Source: an uncultured Oscillibacter sp.
GTDB lineage: Bacteria > Bacillota > Clostridia > Oscillospirales > Oscillospiraceae
DNA: 30,688 nt
Reading direction: 5' to 3'
NCBI RefSeq assembly: GCF_910579365.1
Contig: NZ_CAJTUX010000031.1
Span: 1-30,688, forward strand
The notes beneath the pieces are model-generated. The model saw only the letters and a list, made by a program, of their open reading frames with translations, was not told the origin of the DNA and searched no databases. Positions 1-9,381 of this stretch are shown one piece after another (the stretch's first letter is position 1; each line of letters begins with the position of its first letter). The position numbers and the translations under genes are program-made.

Positions 1-88
1 TTGCTGCTTTCAGCACTTTACTCAAGCGGTTTTAGCCTATTGGTACAGCTTCTTAAACAAATGTAACGCGCCACAAGGAGGTGAAACT

Positions 89-262
89 GTGCCGCAAAAA
101 AGCCGTGCTGAGTATTTTCGGGAACGCAGAAAAATCCTGAAACAGTTTTCGGTTCTTTCCCAGCGTGAACGGGTGGAAGCGCTGGAGGCGAAGCTGAAAG
201 CGCAGGGAAAGACCAAAGTGCAGTGGTTTGAGGAAAAAGTGGACGAAGAGCTTGGCAAATAA
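89..262 (+). CDS. Small RHH-like protein, 57 aa, function unknown
   Basis: This gene is too short for usual ORF callers. It starts at GTG, and AAGGAGG lies about 6 bases upstream. It ends in TAA at 260-262. The product is very charged. Residues from about 18 read as a short strand (KQFSVLS), then a helix rich in Glu/Lys, a KTK turn, and a second helix with QWFEEKVDEEL. That is the order of a ribbon-helix-helix DNA-binding fold (Arc/MetJ type), so an antitoxin-like or regulator role is possible, but no specific family was recognised. A hairpin (265-304) follows directly, and a second small gene starts 112 bases later in the same direction, so the two may be cotranscribed. Similar short charged proteins are common on clostridial mobile elements, which would fit, but no integrase or transposase is seen here. 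Confidence 0.65.
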   Translation: MPQKSRAEYFRERRKILKQFSVLSQRERVEALEAKLKAQGKTKVQWFEEKVDEELGK

Positions 263-264
263 AA

Positions 265-304
265 AGGGGTCCGCCCCCTCCCAGCAGAGTCGAGCGGAAC
301 CCCT
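265..304 (+). other. Hairpin between two small genes
   Basis: AGGGGTCCGC (265-274) can pair with GCGGAACCCCT (294-304), with one bulged base. No T tract follows, so this is not a standard intrinsic terminator. It starts 2 bases after the 57-aa gene ends, and may be an mRNA-stabilising or processing structure. Confidence 0.4.
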
Positions 305-374
305 CCAACACCACTCCCGAAGGATTGGCAAATCCATTATGCCACAACCTCCGGGAGGAATCAAGGAGGTTTTT

Positions 375-608
375 ATGGATTCGAAAATTTTAATGGAAAT
401 GAGCGACATCCAAATGGAACTGGCCGGCTGCATCGGCCTGATTGCCGTCATCGCCGACGGGCTGAGCGCCGTTTCCCGGGAGTGCTGCCTCTCCGGCGAG
501 GGAGGACAGCGGTATGCAAACGCGCTTTACATCACCTATGACGCACTGTCAGGCATGAGCGGGAAGCTCCGCGAGCAGCTGGACTGCGCCAGAGAGCGTC
601 CGGCGTAG
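375..608 (+). CDS. Small hypothetical protein, 77 aa
   Basis: The ATG at 375 has an AAGGAGG box ending 5 bases upstream, which is why it is preferred over an in-frame start at 228 that lacks a ribosome binding site and would overlap the preceding gene. The product begins MDSKILMEMSDIQMELAGC and is mostly helical, with a hydrophobic middle (GCIGLIAVIADGLSAVS, about residues 18-34) and a charged C-terminus. No family was recognised. Small helical proteins like this occur next to regulators on clostridial mobile elements, but nothing here proves that origin. A weak hairpin at 620-644 follows the stop codon. Confidence 0.55.
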   Translation: MDSKILMEMSDIQMELAGCIGLIAVIADGLSAVSRECCLSGEGGQRYANALYITYDALSGMSGKLREQLDCARERPA

Positions 609-619
609 TCAAACGGGTC

Positions 620-649
620 CCCCGTCCGTCTTTGGCGGATGGGGAAGTT
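620..649 (+). terminator. Weak terminator after the 77-aa gene
   Basis: CCCCGTCCG (620-628) pairs with CGGATGGGG (636-644) with one G-T pair and a 7-base loop. The T tract is short (aagttt), so termination may be partial. Confidence 0.4.
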
Positions 650-706
650 TAGGAATTTTGGGCAGATTGTTTTAATTGCACCCCCATTTCTTATGCTATT
701 TATGTA

Positions 707-735
707 TTGCTTTCCAGAAAATGAACGATTATAAT
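707..735 (+). promoter_or_regulatory. Vegetative promoter of ppdK
   Basis: TTGCTT (707-712), a 17-base spacer and a consensus TATAAT (730-735). The predicted transcription start, near 742, lies just before the palindrome at 749-762. Confidence 0.75.
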
Positions 736-748
736 AGTAAAGCATTTA

Positions 749-762
749 GGCAAACGTTTGCC
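749..762 (+). promoter_or_regulatory. Operator-like perfect palindrome at the ppdK start site
   Basis: GGCAAACGTTTGCC is a perfect 14-bp palindrome with a central CG, starting 13 bases after the -10 box. LacI/CcpA-family operators have this central-CG form. It matches the cre pattern TGNAANCGNNNNCA except at the outermost bases (G and C instead of T and A). The position just past the predicted start site suits a roadblock or repressor site. Which regulator binds is not shown. Confidence 0.55.
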
Positions 763-818
763 ATGCGGACGGCGGCCAGCGCCGCCCAGCGGACGCAAAG
801 AATAACGGAGGAATGAAA

Positions 819-3446
<2,628 letters not shown>

Positions 3447-3470
3447 GCGCCCGCTTCCTTCCGTTTATAA

Positions 3471-3509
3471 AACGCGCCGTGGAGCTTCAAAGCTCCACGG
3501 TGCGTTTTT
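3471..3509 (+). terminator. Intrinsic terminator of ppdK
   Basis: A long GC-rich hairpin (CGCGCCGTGGAGC pairing with GCTCCACGGTGCG, tight loop) followed by TTTTT at 3505-3509. Confidence 0.9.
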
Positions 3510-3518
3510 CAAATCAAG

Positions 3519-3559
3519 AAAAAGCCGGACGCCGCCTTCCGCGCCGTCCGGTTCTTTTT
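3519..3559 (-). terminator. Terminator of the murC-ybaK-like operon, usable from both sides
   Basis: CCGGACG...CGTCCGG hairpin (3525-3551). Read on the minus strand it is followed by a T-rich tract (3524-3519) and sits right after the stop of the YbaK-like gene. On the plus strand TTCTTTTT follows, so it can also back up the ppdK terminator. Confidence 0.8.
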
Positions 3560-4097
3560 ACAGGTCCACCACCGTCACTTCGTGCCCCGTGCGGGGCAGC
3601 AGTTTGTGAAGCACGTCCGCCGTCCGGAGCTTCAAGCTGCTGGTGCAGATGCAGGGGTGACAGCTGAGATACTCCGCCTCATAGACCTCCCGTTCCATCA
3701 GGAGACGGACGCGGTGCTCCCGGTCGTTCATCAGCCCCAGGATGGTGGCGGAACCGGGGGTGCAGCGCAGCAGCTCCCACAGCGCTTCTTCCGGAGCGAA
3801 GGACAGCCGGGCGGAGCCGATCTGATGGGAGAGGTCCTTTGTATGGAAGGGCTTATCCGGCCCCATGCAGAGGAGGTAAAACTGCGTCTTCTGCCGGTTG
3901 CAGAGGAAGAGGTTCTTGCAGATGGGCACGCCCAGGACCTGGCTGACGGCGGCGCACTTTTCCATGGTGTCGGCGGGCTCGCTGGACACCCGGTCGTACT
4001 CCATGCCCAGCTCCTCCAGCAGGGCGAAGGCCGCCGCCTCCTGGGGAAGGAGCTCCCCCTCCGGGCGGACGTTGTGGAATAAAGATGAGAGTTCCAT
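3558..4097 (-). CDS. YbaK/ProX-type prolyl-tRNA editing domain protein
   Basis: Stand-alone aminoacyl-tRNA deacylase of the YbaK/ProX/PrdX family, which hydrolyses mischarged tRNA such as Ala- or Cys-tRNA(Pro). The 179-aa product has the family features: the TMEKCAAVSQVLGVPICKNLFLCNR stretch (split here into TMEKCAAVSQ and VPICKNLFLCNR), whose CK region near residues 60-61 carries the conserved lysine, then KPFHTKDLSHQIG, a GSATILGLMND segment typical of the prolyl-tRNA synthetase associated branch, and a C-terminal HPCICTSSLKL segment. The start ATG lies 7 bases after the murC stop codon, with AAAGGA about 11 bases upstream, so it is the second gene of a murC operon. A terminator follows its stop. 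It could equally be a PrdX-like regulator, but no proline reductase genes are nearby. Confidence 0.85.
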   Translation of the reverse strand: MELSSLFHNVRPEGELLPQEAAAFALLEELGMEYDRVSSEPADTMEKCAAVSQVLGVPICKNLFLCNRQKTQFYLLCMGPDKPFHTKDLSHQIGSARLSFAPEEALWELLRCTPGSATILGLMNDREHRVRLLMEREVYEAEYLSCHPCICTSSLKLRTADVLHKLLPRTGHEVTVVDL

Positions 4098-4104
4098 GGT
4101 TTGG

Positions 4105-5481
4105 TCAGTCCTTTGTCAAGAGCTTTTCCCCGGCCCGGTAGATGTCCCCCGCGCCGACGGTCAGAATCAAGTCCCCCGGCCCGGCCAGCCTCCGGATGGC
4201 CTCCGCCGTCTTGTCCAGGGTGGAACAGTAGACGGAGCCGGGAACCTCCTTGGAGAGGTCCGCCGAGGAGATGCCCATGGTATTCTGCTCCCGGGCAGCG
4301 TAAATCTCCGCCAGGACCACCACATCTGCCAGCTTCAGCTCCTCCACAAAGCGGTCAAAGAGCTTGGCGGTGCGGGAATAGGTGTGGGGCTGGAAGGCCA
4401 CAATCAGCCGCCGGTAGCCCAGGCCCTTGGCAGTGGTCAGCAGAGCGTGGAGCTCATCGGGGTGGTGGGCATAATCGTCGTAAATCTCCGCGCCGTTGTA
4501 AGTCCCCTTGTATTCAAAGCGCCGCCCCGCGCCGGTGAAGGAGGCAAGTCCCCTCTCCACCGCCTCCCCCGGAAGGCCCAGCGCATAGGCGGCGGAGGCC
4601 GCCGCCAGGGCGTTAGAGACGTTGTGCCGCCCGTAGACCTTCAGCTCCGCGTGGGCATAGAACGCGTCATGGACGAAGATGTCGAAGACCGGGCGGCCCT
4701 TGTCCTCCCGGAGGTTCATGGCGGTACAATCCGCCCCCGGCTCCAGGCCGAAGGTGAAGGCGTCCAGGCCGTGGGCCACACTGCGGGCCCCGGCGTTGTC
4801 CGCGTTTACAACCACGCTGCCGCCGGCCGGCACCAGCTCCGCGAACCGGCGGAAGGAGGCTTTGATGTCGTCCAGGTCCCGGAAGAAGTCCAGGTGGTCC
4901 GCCTCCACATTCAGGATCACCGCCACCGTGGGGTAGAAGCTGAGGAAGCTGTTGCAGTACTCGCAGGACTCCAGAATAATGGTGTCCCCCTGGCCCACCC
5001 GGTAGCCGGAGTGCAGCAGGGGCAGAGTGCCGCCGATCATGACGGTGGGGTCCGCCTCCGCCGCCATGAAAATGTGGGTACACATGGAGGTGGTGGTGGT
5101 CTTCCCGTGCGTCCCCGCCACACAGAGGGCGTTGGGATAGCGGCGCATGATGGCCCCCCAGGCCTGGGCCCGCTCGTACACGGGGATGCCCCGGGCGATG
5201 GCCCCGGCAATCTCCGGGTTGCCGTCGTGGACGGCGGCGGTGCGGATGACCAGGTCGCAGTCCCCCAGGTTGTCCGCGTTGTGCCCCACGGCCACGGGAA
5301 TACCCAGGGTGCGAAGGTGCTCTACGGTGCCGCTCTCCGACATGTCGGAGCCCTGGATAACCAGTCCCTTGTCCCGCAGAACCTCCGCCAGGGGGCACAT
5401 GGAGACGCCCCCGATGCCCACCAGATGGGCCCGCATACCGGGAACGAAGAAATCGCTGATGGGCTTTGGATTGTGTATCAT
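4105..5481 (-). CDS. murC: UDP-N-acetylmuramate--L-alanine ligase
   Basis: Cytoplasmic Mur ligase adding L-Ala to UDP-MurNAc, the first amino acid step of peptidoglycan synthesis. From the chosen start the protein has 458 aa, normal for MurC. It shows the Rossmann-like HLVGIGGVSMCPLAE (about 19-33), the ATP-binding GTHGKTTTTS loop (123-132), the VILNVEADHLDFF stretch, and YDDYAHHPDEL in the central/C-terminal part. An upstream in-frame GTG at 5502 has no ribosome binding site, whereas AAGGAAG lies 9 bases before the ATG at 5481, so 5481 is preferred. It leads a two-gene operon with the YbaK-like gene and is transcribed divergently from cca out of an overlapping promoter. Confidence 0.97.
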   Translation of the reverse strand: MIHNPKPISDFFVPGMRAHLVGIGGVSMCPLAEVLRDKGLVIQGSDMSESGTVEHLRTLGIPVAVGHNADNLGDCDLVIRTAAVHDGNPEIAGAIARGIPVYERAQAWGAIMRRYPNALCVAGTHGKTTTTSMCTHIFMAAEADPTVMIGGTLPLLHSGYRVGQGDTIILESCEYCNSFLSFYPTVAVILNVEADHLDFFRDLDDIKASFRRFAELVPAGGSVVVNADNAGARSVAHGLDAFTFGLEPGADCTAMNLREDKGRPVFDIFVHDAFYAHAELKVYGRHNVSNALAAASAAYALGLPGEAVERGLASFTGAGRRFEYKGTYNGAEIYDDYAHHPDELHALLTTAKGLGYRRLIVAFQPHTYSRTAKLFDRFVEELKLADVVVLAEIYAAREQNTMGISSADLSKEVPGSVYCSTLDKTAEAIRRLAGPGDLILTVGAGDIYRAGEKLLTKD

Positions 5482-5522
5482 GGAAACCAGCTTCCTTTCC
5501 ACAAAATGGAAGTTAAAAAAGA

Positions 5523-5551
5523 TTGTATCCGAAAAGATATTTTATTATAAT
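5523..5551 (+). promoter_or_regulatory. Promoter of cca, sharing its -10 with the murC promoter
   Basis: TTGTAT (5523-5528), a 17-base spacer and TATAAT (5546-5551). The transcript would start near 5558, giving a leader of about 34 bases. Confidence 0.75.
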
Positions 5552-5572
5552 ACAGAAACAAGGGAAATGCAA
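5544..5572 (-). promoter_or_regulatory. Promoter of murC, sharing its -10 with the cca promoter
   Basis: On the minus strand TTGCAT (5572-5567), a 17-base spacer and TATAAT (5549-5544). Its -10 hexamer overlaps the plus-strand -10 by four bases. Confidence 0.7.
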
Positions 5573-5591
5573 CGGCGAAAGGGGCGGAGCG

Positions 5592-6953
5592 ATGAAGATT
5601 CCGGAAGATGTACAGGCCATTTTAAGAACATTGGAGTCAGCGGGCTACGAGGCGTGGTGCGTCGGCGGCTGTGTCCGGGACACGCTGCCGTCCCGGGGCC
5701 GCCAGCTGGGCCGGGCGCCGGAGGACTGGGACGTCACCACCTCCGCCCGTCCGGAGAAGACCCTGGCGCTGTTTGGGGACCGGGCGGAGCCCACAGGGCT
5801 GCGGCATGGCACGGTCACCGTGAAGACGCCGGCAGGCCCGGTGGAGGTCACCACCTTCCGGATTGACGGAACGTATCACGACCACCGGCGTCCGGACTCC
5901 GTGGCGTTTACGAACTCTCTGGAGGAGGACCTGGCCCGGCGGGATTTCACGGTCAACGCCATGGCCCTGAATCTCCGGGGGGAGCTCCGGGACCCCTTCG
6001 GGGGACAGGAGGACCTGGAGCGAAATACGCTTCGCTGCGTGGGGGACCCGGACCGGCGCTTTCAGGAAGACGCCCTGCGGATTCTGCGGGGCATGCGCTT
6101 TGCCGCCGTACTGGGGCTGGAGGAGGACGGGGAGACGGGCCGCGCCATGGAGCGAAACCGGGAGCTGCTGCGCAGCATCGCCCCGGAGCGCGTCCGGGCG
6201 GAGCTGGTCAAGCTCCTCTGCGGGCGGCGCGCCCGGGATGTGCTGGACCGCCACCCCCTTGTGGTGGGGGTTTTCTGGCCGGAAGTGCTGCCCATGCTCC
6301 AGTTTGACCAGAGGAACGTTCACCACTGCTACGACGTCTGGGACCACAGCACCATCGCCATGATGGAAACGCCTCCGGTTCCCATGCTCCGGTGCGCCGC
6401 CCTTCTTCACGATGTGGGCAAGCCCTCCTCTTTCACGCTGGACGAGGCGGGGGTGGGCCACTTCTACGGCCACGCCAAGGCCAGCGCCTCCCTGGCGGAC
6501 GCCATGCTCCGGCGGCTGCGGTTTTCCAACGACTTCCGAGAGCGGACGGTCCGGCTCATCGAATGGCACGACCGGGACATCCCCCGGACGGACAAGGGCG
6601 TCCGCCGGGCCCTGCGGGCCCTGGGGGAGGAGGACTTGCGTCTGGTGCTGGATTTGAAGCGGGCGGACAATCTGGCGCAGGCCCCCGCCTATTGGGGGCG
6701 GCAGGCGGAGATTCAAAAGGGAGAGGACATTTTAAACCGGCTTCTGGCGGAGGACGCCTGTTTTTCTCTGAGGCAGCTGGCGGTCCGGGGAGGGGACTTG
6801 CTGGCGCTTGGCCTTGGGGGCCCCGCCGTGGGGGCGGCGCTGGAGACGCTTTTGGAGAAGGTGGTGGACGGCGCGCTTCCCAATGACCGAACGGTTCTGC
6901 TGGAGTATCTTCAAAAGACGCGGGAGGCGGACGAAGAGCGGGGCCCCGCATGA
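5592..6953 (+). CDS. cca: CCA tRNA nucleotidyltransferase with HD domain
   Basis: Class II nucleotidyltransferase that builds or repairs the 3' CCA of tRNA. The 453-aa product has the head-domain motif CVGGCVRD (23-30), the metal-binding pair in EDWDVTT (Asp45 and Asp47), the RRDFTVNAMA motif, the RRFQEDALRILRGMRFAA helix region, and an HD domain with LLHDVGKP (His273-Asp274), which many bacterial CCA enzymes carry. The ATG at 5592 was chosen because homology begins there and GGGGCGGAG lies just upstream; the longer frame from 5523 starts inside the promoter. It stands alone between its promoter and two downstream hairpins. The tRNA-Pro gene in this window already encodes CCA, so here the enzyme would act in repair and on other tRNAs. 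Confidence 0.95.
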   Translation: MKIPEDVQAILRTLESAGYEAWCVGGCVRDTLPSRGRQLGRAPEDWDVTTSARPEKTLALFGDRAEPTGLRHGTVTVKTPAGPVEVTTFRIDGTYHDHRRPDSVAFTNSLEEDLARRDFTVNAMALNLRGELRDPFGGQEDLERNTLRCVGDPDRRFQEDALRILRGMRFAAVLGLEEDGETGRAMERNRELLRSIAPERVRAELVKLLCGRRARDVLDRHPLVVGVFWPEVLPMLQFDQRNVHHCYDVWDHSTIAMMETPPVPMLRCAALLHDVGKPSSFTLDEAGVGHFYGHAKASASLADAMLRRLRFSNDFRERTVRLIEWHDRDIPRTDKGVRRALRALGEEDLRLVLDLKRADNLAQAPAYWGRQAEIQKGEDILNRLLAEDACFSLRQLAVRGGDLLALGLGGPAVGAALETLLEKVVDGALPNDRTVLLEYLQKTREADEERGPA

Positions 6954-6989
6954 GGGAATCTGCAAGAGCGGATGGATTCCCTCCCTTTT
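6952..6989 (+). terminator. First hairpin after cca
   Basis: GAGGGAATC (6952-6960) pairs with GATTCCCTC (6975-6983... region), followed by CCTTTTC. The 5' arm overlaps the cca stop codon, so ribosomes finishing cca would interfere with its folding. Confidence 0.55.
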
Positions 6990-7066
6990 CAGCTGGAAGC
7001 CGTTCAAACCTTTTCAAGATTTGAACAGCTTGTTCAGGCTGCCGAAAAGACGCTCTCGACAGCCTG

Positions 7067-7099
7067 AAGCGGCGCTGGAGACCTCCGGCGCCGCTTTTT
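7067..7099 (+). terminator. Main terminator of cca
   Basis: GCGGCGCTGGAG pairs with CTCCGGCGCCGC, with a 2-base apex, followed by TTTTT at 7094-7098. Upstream, TTCAGGCTG (about 7034-7042) can pair with CAGCCTGAA (about 7060-7068) and touches the base of this hairpin. Confidence 0.85.
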
Positions 7100-7105
7100 A
7101 TGTCC

Positions 7106-7789
7106 TTATGCGATCTCCAGCAATTCCCGCAGGTCCCGGATTTCGTAATCCACCCGCAGTCCCTCCCTCCGGCGCTTTCCCGCCGGGTTGAACCAGCAGC
7201 AGGGGAGACCGGCGTTGTTGGCCCCCTGGATGTCCGTGGTCAGGGAATCTCCGATCACCAGGACGTTTTCGTCCCTCAGGCCGGGGAGCTGCCGGCGTAT
7301 ATAGTCGAAATAGGCCCTGCTGGGCTTGGCGGCCCCGGCCTCCTCAGAGATGAAGGCGGCTTCAAAGAGCTCCGCGAACACGCTGCTCCGGAGGCGGCTG
7401 CGCTGGACGGAGGCCACGGCGTTGGTGACGATGAACAGGCGGTGTCCCCGGGCCTTCAGCTCCCGGCAGACCGCCTCGGCGTGGGGCAGAGGATAGACCC
7501 CCTTTCCCAGGGCGGCCAGATAGTCCCGGTTGCAGGCCGCCGGGTCCCGCTCCAGGTTCAGGGCCTTCAGAAAGCGGACATAGCGCTCCAGGGTGACGAA
7601 TTCCTTCGTCACCTCGCCCCGGTCGAAGGCGGCCCAGAGCTCCAGATTGATTTCGTGATACATCTGGTGCCGCTCCGGTGTGTAAGGAATTTCGTGAAGC
7701 GCGCACATCTGATGAAAGGCCTGGTCGGAGGCTTTGGGAAAATCGAACAGAGTGTCGTCGGCGTCGAAGAGTAAGTAGGAGTAGTTCAT
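7106..7789 (-). CDS. yjjG: YjjG-family HAD hydrolase (noncanonical nucleotidase)
   Basis: Haloacid dehalogenase-superfamily phosphatase, 227 aa. Motif I is FDADDTLFDF with nucleophile Asp9 and Asp11, motif II is FIVTNA, motif III is the lysine of AAKPSRAYFDYI, and motif IV is VIGDSLTTDIQGANNAG. The long helical cap after motif I and the TLFDF sequence are typical of the YjjG/YfnB group, known in E. coli as a pyrimidine 5'-nucleotidase that removes noncanonical nucleotides. Substrate assignment here is by family only. It has its own promoter on the minus strand (7846-7874), and no same-strand neighbour lies close enough for an operon. Confidence 0.9.
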   Translation of the reverse strand: MNYSYLLFDADDTLFDFPKASDQAFHQMCALHEIPYTPERHQMYHEINLELWAAFDRGEVTKEFVTLERYVRFLKALNLERDPAACNRDYLAALGKGVYPLPHAEAVCRELKARGHRLFIVTNAVASVQRSRLRSSVFAELFEAAFISEEAGAAKPSRAYFDYIRRQLPGLRDENVLVIGDSLTTDIQGANNAGLPCCWFNPAGKRRREGLRVDYEIRDLRELLEIA

Positions 7790-7845
7790 ACGCGTAAATT
7801 CCTTTCGGCGAAACCGGCTTTCCGGCGCGGGGTTTCGGCAGTTTC

Positions 7846-7874
7846 ATTGTACCACGCCGGAGGGAAAAAGACAA
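7846..7874 (-). promoter_or_regulatory. Promoter of the yjjG-like gene
   Basis: Minus-strand TTGTCT (7874-7869), a 17-base spacer and TACAAT (7851-7846), about 57 bases before the start codon. Confidence 0.75.
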
Positions 7875-7875
7875 T

Positions 7876-7903
7876 CACCCTTTCCCGCTTCCGCCCATAC
7901 CAT
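7876..7903 (+). promoter_or_regulatory. Possible sigma-K/sigma-E-type promoter of dpaAB
   Basis: CACC (7876-7879), a 16-base spacer and CATACCAT (7896-7903). This fits the mother-cell pattern mACm-16-CATAnnnT known from Bacillus sigma-K. No vegetative -35/-10 pair was seen in this direction. The predicted start near 7910 lies 15 bases before the dpaA ATG. Confidence 0.5.
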
Positions 7904-7924
7904 GGAGCGAGGGGGAATGCTGAG

Positions 7925-8755
7925 ATGAACAAGAGCTTTGGCGTCATCGGCGGAGACCGCCGGCAGGCGGAACTGGCCCGGCTGCTGGCCGGGGACGGCC
8001 ACTCCGTTTGTACTTACGGCCTGGACCGCTGGAAGCCCGTGGGAGCGGACACGCTGGATCACGCGGCCTCTGCGGATGTGGTGATTTTGCCCCTGCCCCT
8101 TTGCAGAGGGGACGGCGTTTTGAACTGCGAGGAGGGGGCGGTGCCCACGGCGGACCTGTTTCGCCGGCTCCGGCCCTGTCAGCGGATTCTGGCGGGTCAG
8201 GTGCGCCCCCAGCAGCGGCGGGAGGCAGAGGAGCTGGGTCTGACGGTGGAGGATTACTTCCTGCGGGAGGAACTGGCCGTCGCCAATGCCGCCGCCACGG
8301 CGGAAGGAGCGGTGCAGACCGCCATGGAGCGGCTGGACCGGACGCTGCTGGGGCTGGACTGTCTGGTGCTGGGCTTTGGCCGCATCGGAAAGCTCCTGAG
8401 CTGCCGCCTTCACGGCCTGGGAGCTCAAGTGACCGCCACCGCCCGGAAGCCGGGAGACCTGGCCTGGATTCGGGCCTATGGCTATCAGGCGGTGGAGACA
8501 GGGAAGTTGGACGGCCGGCTGAGCAGCTTTGACGCGGTGTTCAACACGATTCCCTCTCCCGTCCTGACCGGACCGCTGCTGGTCCAAGTGAAGGAAGACT
8601 GTCTTCTGGTGGACCTGGCGTCCGTCCGGGGCATTGAGGCGAACACCGGGGGGCCGGAGGTGCTTTGGGCCCGGTCCCTGCCGGGACGGCTGACGCCCCG
8701 GTCCGCTGCGGCGGCGATTCGGGACGCGGTATATTACATCCTATTGGAAGAATGA
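7925..8755 (+). CDS. dpaA: Dipicolinate synthase subunit A
   Basis: SpoVFA homologue, 276 aa, the dehydrogenase-like subunit of the enzyme that turns the dihydrodipicolinate-pathway intermediate into dipicolinic acid, the spore-core chelator, in the mother cell. The start MNKSFGVIGGDRRQ contains the family GGDxRQ motif (9-14), followed by the LPLPLCRGDG segment (55-64) and a Rossmann loop VLGFGRIGK (148-156) in a domain resembling D-isomer 2-hydroxyacid dehydrogenases. The ATG at 7925 follows a GAGGGGGAA box. The gene is directly followed by dpaB with 10 bases between. Its presence is the best evidence in this window that the organism forms spores. Confidence 0.95.
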   Translation: MNKSFGVIGGDRRQAELARLLAGDGHSVCTYGLDRWKPVGADTLDHAASADVVILPLPLCRGDGVLNCEEGAVPTADLFRRLRPCQRILAGQVRPQQRREAEELGLTVEDYFLREELAVANAAATAEGAVQTAMERLDRTLLGLDCLVLGFGRIGKLLSCRLHGLGAQVTATARKPGDLAWIRAYGYQAVETGKLDGRLSSFDAVFNTIPSPVLTGPLLVQVKEDCLLVDLASVRGIEANTGGPEVLWARSLPGRLTPRSAAAAIRDAVYYILLEE

Positions 8756-8765
8756 GGTGACCTGT

Positions 8766-9341
8766 ATGCGCAAGGAACGGGTCGGTTTTGCGGTGTGCGG
8801 TTCTTTCTGCACCCATGAGAAGGTGCTGAAGGCGCTGGAGGCGCTGACGGAGATTTACGAGACGGTGATTCCCATCGTCTCGGAGATTTCCGCTTTTACG
8901 GACACCCGCTTTGGCAGGTCCGAGGACCTGCTGGAGCGGCTGGAGGACCTGACGGGAAGAGACGCGCTGCTGGATATCCCGTCGGTGGAGCCCATTGGGC
9001 CCAAAGGGCTGCTGGACGTTTTGGTGATTGCGCCGGCCACGGGCAACACGATTGCCAAGCTGGCCGCCGGCATTGCGGATACTTCCGTGACCATGGCGGC
9101 AAAGTCCCACCTGCGGAACGGCCGTCCGGTGGTGCTGGCGGTGTCCAGCAACGACGGATTGGCGGCGGGAGCCCGGAACATCGGGGAACTGCTGGTCCGG
9201 CGGAATTACTATTTTGTTCCCTTTGGGCAGGACAACGCGGCCCAGAAGCCCAGCTCCCTGGTGGCGGATTTTTCGAAGCTGCCGGAGACGGTGGACGCCG
9301 CCCTGCGGGGCGAGCAGATTCAGCCGATTTTGCTGCGGTAA
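8766..9341 (+). CDS. dpaB: Dipicolinate synthase subunit B
   Basis: SpoVFB homologue, 191 aa, the flavoprotein-like subunit of dipicolinate synthase. The N-terminus has GFAVCGSFCTH (7-17), matching the flavoprotein/decarboxylase-like fold, then the VIAPATGNTIAKLA motif (87-100) and AVSSNDGLAAGARNIG further on. The ATG at 8766 was chosen because GAGGTGA precedes it by about 5 bases; a GTG at 8757 is in frame but would lie inside that ribosome binding site. It forms a two-gene operon with dpaA. Unlike the arrangement in Bacillus subtilis, the aspartate pathway genes asd, dapG and dapA do not follow; lysC and hom lie downstream but on the other strand. Confidence 0.95.
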   Translation: MRKERVGFAVCGSFCTHEKVLKALEALTEIYETVIPIVSEISAFTDTRFGRSEDLLERLEDLTGRDALLDIPSVEPIGPKGLLDVLVIAPATGNTIAKLAAGIADTSVTMAAKSHLRNGRPVVLAVSSNDGLAAGARNIGELLVRRNYYFVPFGQDNAAQKPSSLVADFSKLPETVDAALRGEQIQPILLR

Positions 9342-9343
9342 GG

Positions 9344-9379
9344 GAAAGGGGGAGAGGCGCGGGCCTCTCCCCCTTTCCG
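9344..9379. terminator. Long hairpin between convergent dpaB and the UPF0210 gene
   Basis: GGAAAGGGGGAGAGGC pairs with GCCTCTCCCCCTTTCC over 16 bp with a very short apex. There is no good T tract on either side, but its length and its place between two convergent genes suit a bidirectional terminator. Confidence 0.65.
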
Positions 9380-9381
9380 AT

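Noticed and set aside
3898..5550. A 550-aa open frame antisense to murC and the YbaK-like gene
   Set aside because: Low-complexity translation, fully covered by two genes with clear motifs on the other strand.
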